Assembly (NCBI GenBank): GCA_028819835.1
Contig: JAPPKR010000196.1
Coordinates: 1-5,947 of the forward strand
DNA from: a bacterium
GTDB taxonomy: Bacteria; Actinomycetota; Acidimicrobiia; UBA5794; ZC4RG35
Length of the DNA: 5,947 nucleotides
Direction: 5' to 3'
Shown here: piece after piece, positions 1-5,947 of the stretch
Layout: each line of letters begins with the position of its first letter
How positions within the stretch are numbered: the first letter of the stretch is position 1
Position numbers and translations under genes: made by a program
Notes under the pieces: generated by a model
What the model was told of the DNA's origin: nothing
Databases searched by the model: none
What the model saw: the letters and a program-made list of their open reading frames with translations, nothing else

Positions 1-1
1 G

Positions 2-91
2 GACGAGCCCGAGGAGATGGACGAACCGGAAGAAATGGATGAGCCCGAGGAGATGGATGAGCCCGAGGAGATGGACGAGCCCGAGGAGATG
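2..91 (+). repeat. Five tandem 18-bp units encoding DEPEEM
   Basis: Five head-to-tail 18-base units lie at 2-19, 20-37, 38-55, 56-73 and 74-91, each translating to Asp-Glu-Pro-Glu-Glu-Met in the frame of the binding-protein gene. Units 1 and 5 are identical to each other, units 3 and 4 are identical to each other and differ from 1 and 5 by one silent base, and unit 2 carries four silent differences from unit 1. The array runs off the left edge, so its full copy number is unknown. It codes for an acidic, proline-spaced, probably unstructured linker between the export/lipid-anchor region and the folded binding domain. That role is an inference from position and composition. Confidence 0.95.
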
Positions 92-1900
92 CCGATGGCC
101 GCCACCTACCGGCTGGGTATTTTCTCCGCTCCCACGACCGACAACCCGTGGGCGGCTCTCGATACCGAGGCCGAGATCTGGAACCAGTATGTGATTCCCG
201 GCCAGATCTCGCTCTACACCTATCAGGGTCCAACCTACACGGTGGTTCCGGCTTTGGCGGCCGACCCCAGCCCACCGCAAGTCGAGGCTGATGGTGACGC
301 TTACTCTGTTACCGTGAACCTGCGCTCGGGCGTCACGTGGTCGGATGGTTCTCCCATCACAGCCAATGACGCGGTGTTCACTTTCAACACCATCAAGAAA
401 TACAACGGTCTGGGAGGCAACTTCCCCAGCATCTGGCCGTTGGCCCGCGACGATGACCCTGCCACCGAGGAAGACGAGTCTTCGCAGGGCGTGTCGTCGG
501 TGGAGGCCCTTGACGACTTGACTGTCAAGATCACCTTCAACTACGAGCCGGGCTTGGCCATCTGGCCGCTTTCAGTTGGTTTGGCCTCCATCTACAACGA
601 GGCCTTCTGGGGAGCGATCGTTGATGCTTCTGACGACCTTGAGACCCTCTATGCCGCTTCCGGCCTGGGGGCTCCCAACGCATCTGCCTTCGACTCCGCC
701 GAGTGGGAACCGGGTGCTTTCTGGCGTAACGTGGCTCTGGCAGACTATTGGGACGCCGGTAGCCAGTACACGGTTTACAGTTCCGGAGCGGTGGAGTACA
801 TCTCGGCCGCCGGCACCGAAAACTGGGGCGGCGATCCCGGTGGAGATGTTGTTGCCGACTACACCGAAGGCCCCTTCATCTCCGAGAGCATCTATTCCAT
901 CTACACCGATCAGAACGCCGCAGTCCTGGCGCTCACCGAGGGTGAGGTGGACTTCCTGCTGAACCCGCTCGGTCTGCAGTCGGGTCTTCGCAATGAGATC
1001 CTGGCCGCCCCCAACCTGGAGGTGGCGGTCAACGAGCAGAACGGCTTCCGGTACATGGCCTACAACACCCGGAAGTTCCCGATGAGCGAAGCCCCGTTCC
1101 GCCGGGCCCTGGCCTGCATGGTCGACAAGGACTTCATGGCCAACACGGTGCTGGGCGGTACCGCCATCTCGCTCAACTCGCTGGTGCCTCCGGGTAACGC
1201 CTATTGGTACAACCCCAACCTCAGCGCTCCGTGCGCCGGGCAGACCACCCAGGAGAGGGTGGCGTCGGCCGTGCAGACCCTGAAGGACGCGGGCTGGACA
1301 TGGGATGTTGAACCTGCCTGGGACGAGGGAAACCGGGACGTGATTCCCAAGGGTGAGGGCCTGCGCGGCCCCGGCGGGGAGACCATCCCACCGCTCACCC
1401 TGCTCTCTCCCGGACCCGGCTACGACCCGATGCGGGCCACCTACTCGTTGTTCATCGAGGAGTGGGCCACCGACCTGGGTATCCCGCTTCAGGCCGAGCC
1501 AACCGGATTCTCGGTGATCGTGGACAAGGTGTTCGTGGGTGACCCGCTGCTCTGGGACATTTACATCCTGGGGTGGGGTCTGACCCCGTTCCCGGATCAC
1601 GTGTTCGATTTCTTCCGTTCCTCGGCCGACTCGGCTGTGGGCGGTTTCAACACTCCCGGGTACTCGAATCCCGAGTTCGATGCGTTGGCAGACCAGTTCG
1701 ATAGGGCCAAGACGCTGGCGGAGGCGCGTGACCTGATCCATCAGGCCGACGCCATTGTCGCGGAGGACCTGCCTTACGTGGTGCTGTTCACCACGCCTCT
1801 CATCGAGGCTTACTCGAACTCGCTGACCTTCCCGTACACGACGATCCTCGACGGTTTGCAAAACGTCGGTGCGTTGACGGCAGTCGTCAACATCAGCTGA
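2..1900 (+). CDS. ABC transporter substrate-binding protein, family 5 (DppA/OppA-like), 5' partial
   Basis: Extracytoplasmic solute-binding protein of a peptide/nickel/oligosaccharide-type ABC importer (SBP_bac_5 family). The reading frame is open from base 2, so the true start and the expected lipoprotein or Sec signal lie upstream of the window; the ATG at 17 is only a repeat-unit methionine. Counting from that Met, residues 1-25 are acidic DEPEEM repeats, a likely flexible tether to the membrane anchor. The mature fold begins near residue 30. Family landmarks are LRSGVTWSDGSPITANDAVFT (about 102-122), FRRALACMVDKDFM (361-374), a hinge region with SLVPPGNAYWYNP (388-400), and YILGWG followed by PGYSNPEFDALADQ near 516-560. 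It ends in TGA at 1898-1900. At over 630 visible residues it is longer than the usual 500-550; extra length sits in the linker, an acidic stretch at 144-155 and a segment around 205-285. By hand count it has about 95 Asp/Glu against about 25 Lys/Arg. The substrate is unknown; peptides are the default guess. Family assignment is secure. Confidence 0.93.
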   Translation, partial: DEPEEMDEPEEMDEPEEMDEPEEMDEPEEMPMAATYRLGIFSAPTTDNPWAALDTEAEIWNQYVIPGQISLYTYQGPTYTVVPALAADPSPPQVEADGDAYSVTVNLRSGVTWSDGSPITANDAVFTFNTIKKYNGLGGNFPSIWPLARDDDPATEEDESSQGVSSVEALDDLTVKITFNYEPGLAIWPLSVGLASIYNEAFWGAIVDASDDLETLYAASGLGAPNASAFDSAEWEPGAFWRNVALADYWDAGSQYTVYSSGAVEYISAAGTENWGGDPGGDVVADYTEGPFISESIYSIYTDQNAAVLALTEGEVDFLLNPLGLQSGLRNEILAAPNLEVAVNEQNGFRYMAYNTRKFPMSEAPFRRALACMVDKDFMANTVLGGTAISLNSLVPPGNAYWYNPNLSAPCAGQTTQERVASAVQTLKDAGWTWDVEPAWDEGNRDVIPKGEGLRGPGGETIPPLTLLSPGPGYDPMRATYSLFIEEWATDLGIPLQAEPTGFSVIVDKVFVGDPLLWDIYILGWGLTPFPDHVFDFFRSSADSAVGGFNTPGYSNPEFDALADQFDRAKTLAEARDLIHQADAIVAEDLPYVVLFTTPLIEAYSNSLTFPYTTILDGLQNVGALTAVVNIS

Positions 1901-1912
1901 TCGTCACCACAA

Positions 1913-1961
1913 CGTGGCAGTGGGGAGCCGTCTCTTTCGACGGCGGCTCCCCACTGTCACG
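1913..1961 (+). terminator. Strong intergenic hairpin after the binding-protein gene (partial terminator or mRNA-stabilising stem)
   Basis: Bases 1913-1929 pair with 1945-1961 over 17 bp, all Watson-Crick except one G-T pair (1917 with 1957). The interior can add a 3-bp stem (1930-1932 with 1939-1941) closing a TCTTTC loop, with a 3-base bulge. The hairpin starts 13 bases past the stop codon of the binding-protein gene. No T-run follows; the next bases are purine-rich and lead into a ribosome site. It is therefore not a textbook intrinsic terminator. The position between a binding protein and its permeases fits the known pattern in which such stems stabilise the upstream mRNA 3' end and reduce read-through, giving excess binding protein. 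The stem is seen directly; the role is inferred. Confidence 0.6.
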
Positions 1962-1986
1962 GCACGAGATAAGGAGCAGGAAGTTG

Positions 1987-1992
1987 AAGGAG
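1987..1992 (+). promoter_or_regulatory. Ribosome binding site of the DppB-like permease
   Basis: AAGGAG sits 7 bases before the GTG at 2000 and decides that non-ATG start. A second AAGGAG at 1971-1976 lies too far upstream for this start. I see no convincing promoter in the 38 bases between the hairpin and the GTG, so the permease is probably translated from read-through mRNA. Confidence 0.75.
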
Positions 1993-1999
1993 TAGGAAC

Positions 2000-3178
2000 G
2001 TGGTCCGATATGTGACGCGCCGGTTGATCCAGATGGCGTTCCTGTTTCTGGTCTTCTTGACGGTGACGTGGTTTCTGCTTTACATCCTTCCCGGCGACTC
2101 CGTCGCGCTGAAGTATGCGGGAAACCCCAACATCCCACCCGAGGCCAGAGAAGTTGCGCTTGAGCGGCTGGGTCTTGACAAACCGGTGCTGATCCAGTTC
2201 CGCGACTACATGTTCAACTTCTTCCAGGGCGATCTGGGAGTCTCCTTCAATCAATACCCGCGGCCGGTCATCGACATCATCGGGGAGCGTCTGCCTCGCA
2301 CCCTGGTCCTGTTCCTGGCTGCCCTGGTCACCTACTACTGGGCCGGTTTTCTGGCCGGAAAGTACCTGGCGTGGCGTCGGGGGAACCGAGGAGAGATGTT
2401 GGTGACGATCGGGGGGGTGGGGCTCTATTCGATGTTCCTGCCATGGTTCGCCTTCATGATGATCTGGTTGTTCAGCGTCCTGTTGGATTGGCTGCCCCTC
2501 TCGAAATTCCTGGATCCGGAGCAATGGCGAGATGCCCCCTTTAGGGCAAATCAGGTGTTCATGCGTCTCTTTTGGGTGACCTTGATCGCATCTGTCGCCG
2601 TGTTCGTGGCGGGTTTCCTTGCCCGGCGGACCAGAGATCGGCGCTTGGGACGGATCCTGCGATGGGGGGGCGGCGCACTGGGGGTGGGTGGCTTTTTCTA
2701 CTACTGGTTCGGGGCGGATTCCGGACAGGCCATGCGCGTCTACGCCGGAGACATCGGATTCCACATGATCCTGCCGGTGCTGGTGCTGACCCTCATCAAC
2801 TTTGCAGGAGTGATGCTCCTGACCCGCAGCTCCATGCTGGAAACGCTGCGGGAGGACTACATACTCACCGCCCGGGCCAAGGGATTGCCGGAAGGAGTGA
2901 TCCGGGATCGCCACGCGGCGCGGACCGCGCTCCTGCCGGTGGCCACCTCGTTGGTCCTGGCGGTGGCCACCGTGATCGATGGGGGGGTGATCACCGAGGC
3001 GGTGTTCTCCTGGCCGGGCATGGGGGAGATCCTGGTCTCGTCGGTGCTGTCAGAGGACATACCCCTGGCGGTGGGAGCGTTTTCATTCATCGGAATACTG
3101 GCTCTGATCGGGCACTTCGTGGTGGATGTGCTCTATGGGGTGCTCGATCCTCGGATCCGGGTGACCGAGCATGGCTGA
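2000..3178 (+). CDS. ABC transporter permease, DppB/OppB type, with two apparent extra membrane helices
   Basis: Inner-membrane permease, one half of the translocation channel. The GTG start is chosen for the AAGGAG 7 bases upstream and because the product opens MVRYVTRRLIQM, a typical start for this family. Landmarks: first helix about 12-31, PGDSVALKYAG (31-41), the GLDKPVLIQF and GDLGVSF segment (58-83), ERLPRTLVLF (97-105), second and third helices about 101-120 and 134-162, fourth about 254-275, the ATPase-contact EAA-type loop EDYILTARAKGLPEGVIRDRHAARTALLP (285-313), and a C-terminal half with EAVFSWPGMGEIL (333-345) and DVLYGVLDPRIR (376-387). At 392 residues it is about 50-80 longer than usual. 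The surplus lies between helices three and four, where two more hydrophobic segments (189-208 and 222-238) flank an arginine-rich turn. The gene ends 28 bases before the preferred start of the second permease. Substrate not determinable; family call secure. Confidence 0.95.
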   Translation: MVRYVTRRLIQMAFLFLVFLTVTWFLLYILPGDSVALKYAGNPNIPPEAREVALERLGLDKPVLIQFRDYMFNFFQGDLGVSFNQYPRPVIDIIGERLPRTLVLFLAALVTYYWAGFLAGKYLAWRRGNRGEMLVTIGGVGLYSMFLPWFAFMMIWLFSVLLDWLPLSKFLDPEQWRDAPFRANQVFMRLFWVTLIASVAVFVAGFLARRTRDRRLGRILRWGGGALGVGGFFYYWFGADSGQAMRVYAGDIGFHMILPVLVLTLINFAGVMLLTRSSMLETLREDYILTARAKGLPEGVIRDRHAARTALLPVATSLVLAVATVIDGGVITEAVFSWPGMGEILVSSVLSEDIPLAVGAFSFIGILALIGHFVVDVLYGVLDPRIRVTEHG

Positions 3179-3194
3179 GACGAGGAATCTCCCT

Positions 3195-3201
3195 GAGGAG
3201 G
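3195..3201 (+). promoter_or_regulatory. Ribosome binding site that sets the start of the DppC-like permease
   Basis: GAGGAGG ends 5 bases before the ATG at 3207, a near-ideal Shine-Dalgarno match. The alternative in-frame ATG at 3171, which overlaps the end of the previous gene, has no comparable purine-rich match at a suitable distance. This supports the shorter, 361-residue product. Confidence 0.75.
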
Positions 3202-3206
3202 CGCAC

Positions 3207-4292
3207 ATGACCGACTCCTTCGGCTCGGAGCCGATCATTCAGGATGTGGACTCCTGGTGGAAGGTCCGCCTGGCCCTGGCGCGGCGGTCCTTCCGGGACA
3301 ACTGGAGGATCTTCCGCCGTAACAAGATCGGCGTCTTCGGATTGGTGATAATCGCCTTCTGGGCGATTATGGCTGTGATGCCCACGGTGTTCTTCGCAAC
3401 AGGTTTCTGGAATCCTGCAGTTTATGACCCGGTCACGGGCTTGGAACTCGATCCTCCCACCCGAACGATGACCATGGTCGAACGCATAACCGACCCCAAC
3501 ACCGAGATTGACCGCAGAGCGGCGCTCCTGGACGGGCGGATTCCCGACACCCTTCAAATTGGCGACACCTTCGAACTCCCCCGCCAGCCGGCGCCTCCCG
3601 ACGGCCGGCACTGGCTGGGGACCGATCCCCTGGGCCGGGACGTCATGTCCCAGTTGATGCACGGCGCACGCGCATCCTTCTTCCTGGGGATCCTGGCGGC
3701 GGTGGTGACGGTGGTGATCGGCACCACAGTCGGTTCGATGGCTGCCTACTTCGGGGGGATAGTGGACGCCTTCCTGATGAGGCTGGCCGATCTTCTGATC
3801 CTGATTCCCGGGTTGGCCGTGCTGATAGTCATCGGTGCGGTGTTCACCTTCCAACTGTGGCATCTGGCAGTCGTGATCGGAATCCTCTCCGGATTCGGGG
3901 GTACGGCTATCGTCCTCAAGTCCCAGGCTCTGGCTGTGAAGGTCAAACCGTTCATTGATGCCGCCCGGGTAGCCGGAGGGTCAGCCGGTCACATCATCTT
4001 CTATCACCTGATTCCCAACGTGATGCCGCTCAGCGTCCTCTACATGATGTTCACCGTCACTGCCGCCATCCAATCCGAAGCGGTCCTGTCGTTTCTGGGG
4101 GTCCTCAACACCGATACTTCGTGGGGCCTGATGATGAATCTGGCCAGGACCCAGGGTTACCTGCTCCAGGTGGTTGACTTCTGGTGGCTGACCATCCCCT
4201 CCGGCCTGGCAGTCACCCTTCTTTCAGCGGCCTTCTTCCTGGTGGGAAGGGGCATGGACGAGATTGTCAATCCGAGATTGCGAAGACGATGA
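3207..4292 (+). CDS. ABC transporter permease, DppC/OppC type
   Basis: Second inner-membrane channel subunit, partner of the DppB-like protein. I start it at ATG 3207 (361 residues) because of the GAGGAGG 5 bases upstream; an in-frame ATG at 3171 would add 12 residues and overlap the previous gene. Domains: a basic cytoplasmic N-terminus (about 20-40) with RNKIGVFGLVIIAFW leading into helix one (41-60, the OppC N-terminal region); a long outside segment about 64-134; the family hallmark HWLGTDPLGRDVMSQLMHGAR (135-155); helices about 158-181, 193-214 and 217-237; the EAA-type ATPase-contact loop FIDAARVAGGSAGHIIFYHLIP (249-270); SEAVLSFLG (290-298); and the closing WWLTIPSGLAVTLLS and GRGMDEIVNPRLR segments (326-359). 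The outside loop before GTD is longer than the family norm of roughly 30-40 residues. Its stop overlaps the next start as ATGA, implying coupled translation. Confidence 0.95.
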   Translation: MTDSFGSEPIIQDVDSWWKVRLALARRSFRDNWRIFRRNKIGVFGLVIIAFWAIMAVMPTVFFATGFWNPAVYDPVTGLELDPPTRTMTMVERITDPNTEIDRRAALLDGRIPDTLQIGDTFELPRQPAPPDGRHWLGTDPLGRDVMSQLMHGARASFFLGILAAVVTVVIGTTVGSMAAYFGGIVDAFLMRLADLLILIPGLAVLIVIGAVFTFQLWHLAVVIGILSGFGGTAIVLKSQALAVKVKPFIDAARVAGGSAGHIIFYHLIPNVMPLSVLYMMFTVTAAIQSEAVLSFLGVLNTDTSWGLMMNLARTQGYLLQVVDFWWLTIPSGLAVTLLSAAFFLVGRGMDEIVNPRLRRR

Positions 4293-5320
4293 CCAGTCGC
4301 CTACTCCCCTTGGAGGTGTCCGCCGGACGGCCGCAGTTGCTGGAGGTCGACAGTCTGGTGATGCGTTATGACACCGAGGCCGGGGAGGTGTCCGCCGTGG
4401 AGGACGTTAGTTTTTCTCTGGGCCGTGGGGAGGCGATGGGGCTGGTGGGGGAGTCCGGATGCGGCAAGACGTCAGTTGCCTTGTCTCTTCTCCGTCTGGC
4501 GCCCGAGAATGCCAGGTACCAATCGGGGTCGGTCCGCTGGGAAGGAGCCGACCTTCTGGCGCTGTCCGAACAAAAGATGCGTGAGTACCGGTGGGCGGAG
4601 ATCTCGATGGTGTTCCAGGGGGCGATGAACGCCTGGAATCCCGTGTACCGGGTGGGAGAGCAGATTCGGGAGGCGATGTACCAGCACTTCGATCCCCCGC
4701 TCGGCACCAAGGAGATAGACCGGCGAGTGGACCGCTTGTTCGAGCTTGTTGGGCTCGATCCGGCGTTGCAAAACCGCTACCCCCATGAGTTGTCGGGGGG
4801 AATGCGCCAGCGAGCCGTGATCGCCATGGCGCTGTCGTGTGAGCCCAAGTTGATCATTGCCGATGAGCCCACCACTGCACTGGATGTGATAGTTCAGGCC
4901 CAGATACTCGAGGAGTTGAAAGAGATCCAGGAGGACCTGGGGCTCTCGATACTGTACATCAGCCACGACATGGCGGTGATCGCCCAGGTGACCGACACCA
5001 TCGGCGTTATGTATGCCGGTAAGTTGGTGGAATTCGGATCAACTCGGGATGTTTTTCACCGGCCCCGGCATCCCTACTCGTACCTTCTCCTTTCCTCCAT
5101 TCCGTCGGTGACCGGGCCGCGCCGTCGCCCGGTCTCCCTGGAGGGGACGCCGCCCAACCTGCTTGCGCCTCCGGCGGGTTGCCGGTTCCATCCTCGCTGC
5201 CCCTGGGCGACGGAACAGTGTCGCACCGACGAGCCCCCGATGATGGAGATCGGGCCTTCCCAGTGGGCGGCATGCTGGAACTCCGAGCAGGTCCCCGAGA
5301 TGGGAGAGCAACTCCCATGA
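4289..5320 (+). CDS. ABC transporter ATP-binding protein, DppD/OppD type
   Basis: Cytoplasmic ATPase, one of two that power the importer. The start at ATG 4289 is chosen because it overlaps the stop of the permease as ATGA and leaves a family-typical N-terminus; the frame stays open back to 4184, but that part only shadows the permease. No strong ribosome site is visible, so translational coupling is likely. The 343-residue product has Walker A GESGCGKT (54-61), Q-loop Gln110, signature LSGGMRQR (168-175), Walker B KLIIADEP (187-194), D-loop ALD (197-199) and the switch His226 in ISHD. All catalytic residues are present. The C-terminal oligopeptide-transport domain (about 245-330) carries LLAPPAGCRFHPRCPWA and four cysteines, C298, C304, C311 and C329. 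This spacing matches the cluster known to bind [4Fe-4S] in a crystallised bacterial DppD. Length is normal. Confidence 0.96.
   Translation: MTSRLLPLEVSAGRPQLLEVDSLVMRYDTEAGEVSAVEDVSFSLGRGEAMGLVGESGCGKTSVALSLLRLAPENARYQSGSVRWEGADLLALSEQKMREYRWAEISMVFQGAMNAWNPVYRVGEQIREAMYQHFDPPLGTKEIDRRVDRLFELVGLDPALQNRYPHELSGGMRQRAVIAMALSCEPKLIIADEPTTALDVIVQAQILEELKEIQEDLGLSILYISHDMAVIAQVTDTIGVMYAGKLVEFGSTRDVFHRPRHPYSYLLLSSIPSVTGPRRRPVSLEGTPPNLLAPPAGCRFHPRCPWATEQCRTDEPPMMEIGPSQWAACWNSEQVPEMGEQLP
5300..5318 (+). promoter_or_regulatory. Hairpin masking the ribosome site and start of the DppF-like gene
   Basis: ATGGGAG (5300-5306) is the exact reverse complement of CTCCCAT (5312-5318), with a 5-base loop AGCAA. 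The left arm contains the GGGAG that would serve as ribosome site for the ATG at 5317, and the right arm includes the first two bases of that ATG. The stem lies inside the end of the DppD-like gene, so ribosomes finishing that gene would melt it. Its role in translational coupling is inferred; a 7-bp stem can also arise by chance. Confidence 0.45.
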
Positions 5321-5947
5321 GCCTGGTGAGAGTGGAAGGGCTTCGCAGACTGTTCCCGGTGGCGCCGGGGCTGTTCCGTCGCAGGACCGGCTTCGTGCAT
5401 GCGGTGGACAACGTCGATTTCGAGATCGGGATGGGGGAGAGTCTGGGGTTGGTTGGAGAGTCGGGATGCGGCAAGACAACTACCGGCCGCATGTTGGTCC
5501 GCTTGGAACAGCCCGACGAGGGCCGGATCCTTCTCAACCAGCCCGACGGCACGGAGATGGACGTCATCGATCTCCGCTCCGACCAGCGGACCGGGTTCCG
5601 CCGGCAGGTCCAGATGATCTTCCAGGATCCCTATGAATCGATCAACCCGCGCCGCACCGTGTACGAGACGATTGCCGAACCTCTTCTGATCCACCGGATT
5701 GGGGATCTGAGCACCCGGGAAGAACAGATCAGGGAGATGCTCCGCAAGGTGGGGTTGGCCCCGCCGGAGTCATTCATGTTCCGCTTTCCCCACGAGTTGT
5801 CGGGTGGGCAGCGGCAGCGGGTTGCGATCGCCAGGGCCCTGATCCTGCAACCCCGTCTGGTGGTGGCCGACGAACCGACTTCGATGCTCGATGTCAGCAT
5901 CCGGATCTCGATCATGGAGTTGATGTCGCAGTTGGCGAAGGAGATGG
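5317..5947 (+). CDS. ABC transporter ATP-binding protein, DppF/OppF type, 3' partial
   Basis: Second cytoplasmic ATPase, expected to dimerise with the DppD-like protein. It starts at ATG 5317, overlapping the previous stop as ATGA, and stays open to the window end, giving 210 residues plus one base. The N-terminus MSLVRVEGLRRLFPV followed by FVHAVDNVDFEI (26-37) is typical of the family. Walker A is GESGCGKT (47-54), Q-loop Gln103 in MIFQDPYESINPR (100-112), signature LSGGQRQR (161-168), Walker B RLVVADEP (180-187), and the D-loop reads SMLDVSIR (189-196). The Met in the D-loop in place of the commoner Ala is a variant I associate with OppF/DppF-type ATPases. The switch histidine and the C-terminal oligopeptide domain lie beyond the window; full members are about 320-350 residues. 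Walker A codons closely match those of the neighbouring ATPase (19 of 20 bases at 4450-4469 and 5458-5477), as expected for paralogues. Confidence 0.95.
   Translation, partial: MSLVRVEGLRRLFPVAPGLFRRRTGFVHAVDNVDFEIGMGESLGLVGESGCGKTTTGRMLVRLEQPDEGRILLNQPDGTEMDVIDLRSDQRTGFRRQVQMIFQDPYESINPRRTVYETIAEPLLIHRIGDLSTREEQIREMLRKVGLAPPESFMFRFPHELSGGQRQRVAIARALILQPRLVVADEPTSMLDVSIRISIMELMSQLAKEM

Noticed and set aside
572..1861. Long open frame of 429 codons on the minus strand, opposite the binding-protein gene
   Set aside because: It lies wholly antisense to a clear family member, its translation is rich in Arg, Gly, Val and His with no recognisable domain, and such mirror frames are common in GC-rich genes.
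1904..2914. Minus-strand frame of 336 codons covering the intergenic hairpin and most of the first permease gene
   Set aside because: The translation is dominated by His, Gln, Asp and Pro without hydrophobic core or motifs; it is the complement of membrane-helix codons.
2986..2995. Perfect 10-bp palindrome GGTGATCACC, considered as an operator
   Set aside because: It lies deep in the permease gene within conserved codons for a family motif (DGGVITEA), away from any promoter; a short palindrome there is best explained by coding.
3171..3206. Upstream ATG that would lengthen the DppC-like permease by 12 residues and overlap the previous gene by 8 bases
   Set aside because: No adequate ribosome site precedes it, whereas the ATG at 3207 has GAGGAGG at 5 bases. 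I cannot exclude it fully.
2572..3210. Plus-strand frame of 212 codons inside the first permease gene
   Set aside because: It is an out-of-frame reading of the EAA loop and last helices; Gly/Arg-rich, no domain, and the true frame is unbroken.
4184..4288. Extension of the DppD-like frame 35 codons upstream
   Set aside because: This part overlaps the conserved C-terminus of the permease in another frame and reads as low-information sequence; the ATG at 4289 gives the usual ATGA overlap and a normal N-terminus.
4450..5477. Near-identical 20-base stretches at 4450-4469 and 5458-5477, considered as a recombination repeat
   Set aside because: Both encode the Walker A residues ESGCGKT of paralogous ATPases; the match is explained by protein conservation plus shared codon preference.

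Overview
This window is a single transcription-unit-like run of five plus-strand genes encoding an ABC importer of the peptide/nickel/oligosaccharide type (Dpp/Opp family). The gene order is the classic one: solute-binding protein, two permeases, two ATPases. The first gene is cut at its 5' end and the last at its 3' end by the window edges. I see no RNA gene, insertion sequence, CRISPR array, phage gene or plasmid origin. Coding density is almost complete: the only real gap is about 100 bases after the binding-protein gene.

Organism: the DNA is GC-rich with a strong G/C third-position bias, uses GTG as well as ATG starts, has clear AGGAG-type ribosome sites and packs its genes with ATGA overlaps. 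The binding protein is very acidic and starts with a repetitive Asp/Glu/Pro linker. This fits a GC-rich, possibly marine or salt-adapted bacterium such as an Actinomycetota (Acidimicrobiia-like) or Chloroflexota member. That placement is an inference from style, not from a marker gene.

Layout: bases 2-1900 encode the binding protein (family 5), whose visible N-terminus is five copies of DEPEEM encoded by an 18-base repeat. Bases 1901-1999 hold a very stable 17-bp hairpin followed by the ribosome site of the next gene. Bases 2000-3178 encode a DppB/OppB-type permease with an apparent extra pair of membrane helices. Bases 3207-4292 encode a DppC/OppC-type permease with a long outside loop. Bases 4289-5320 encode a DppD/OppD-type ATPase with the C-terminal four-cysteine motif. 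Bases 5317-5947 encode the first 210 residues of a DppF/OppF-type ATPase.

How they work together: the binding protein captures a solute outside the membrane and delivers it to the heterodimeric DppB-DppC channel. The DppD-DppF ATPase pair drives transport by ATP hydrolysis. The hairpin after the binding-protein gene probably lets that protein be made in excess over the membrane parts, while the overlaps in the second half should couple translation of the ATPases. The substrate cannot be told from the sequence. The system is a known type; the least ordinary points are the extra helical hairpin in the first permease, the DEPEEM repeat linker and the hairpin that masks the start of the last gene.
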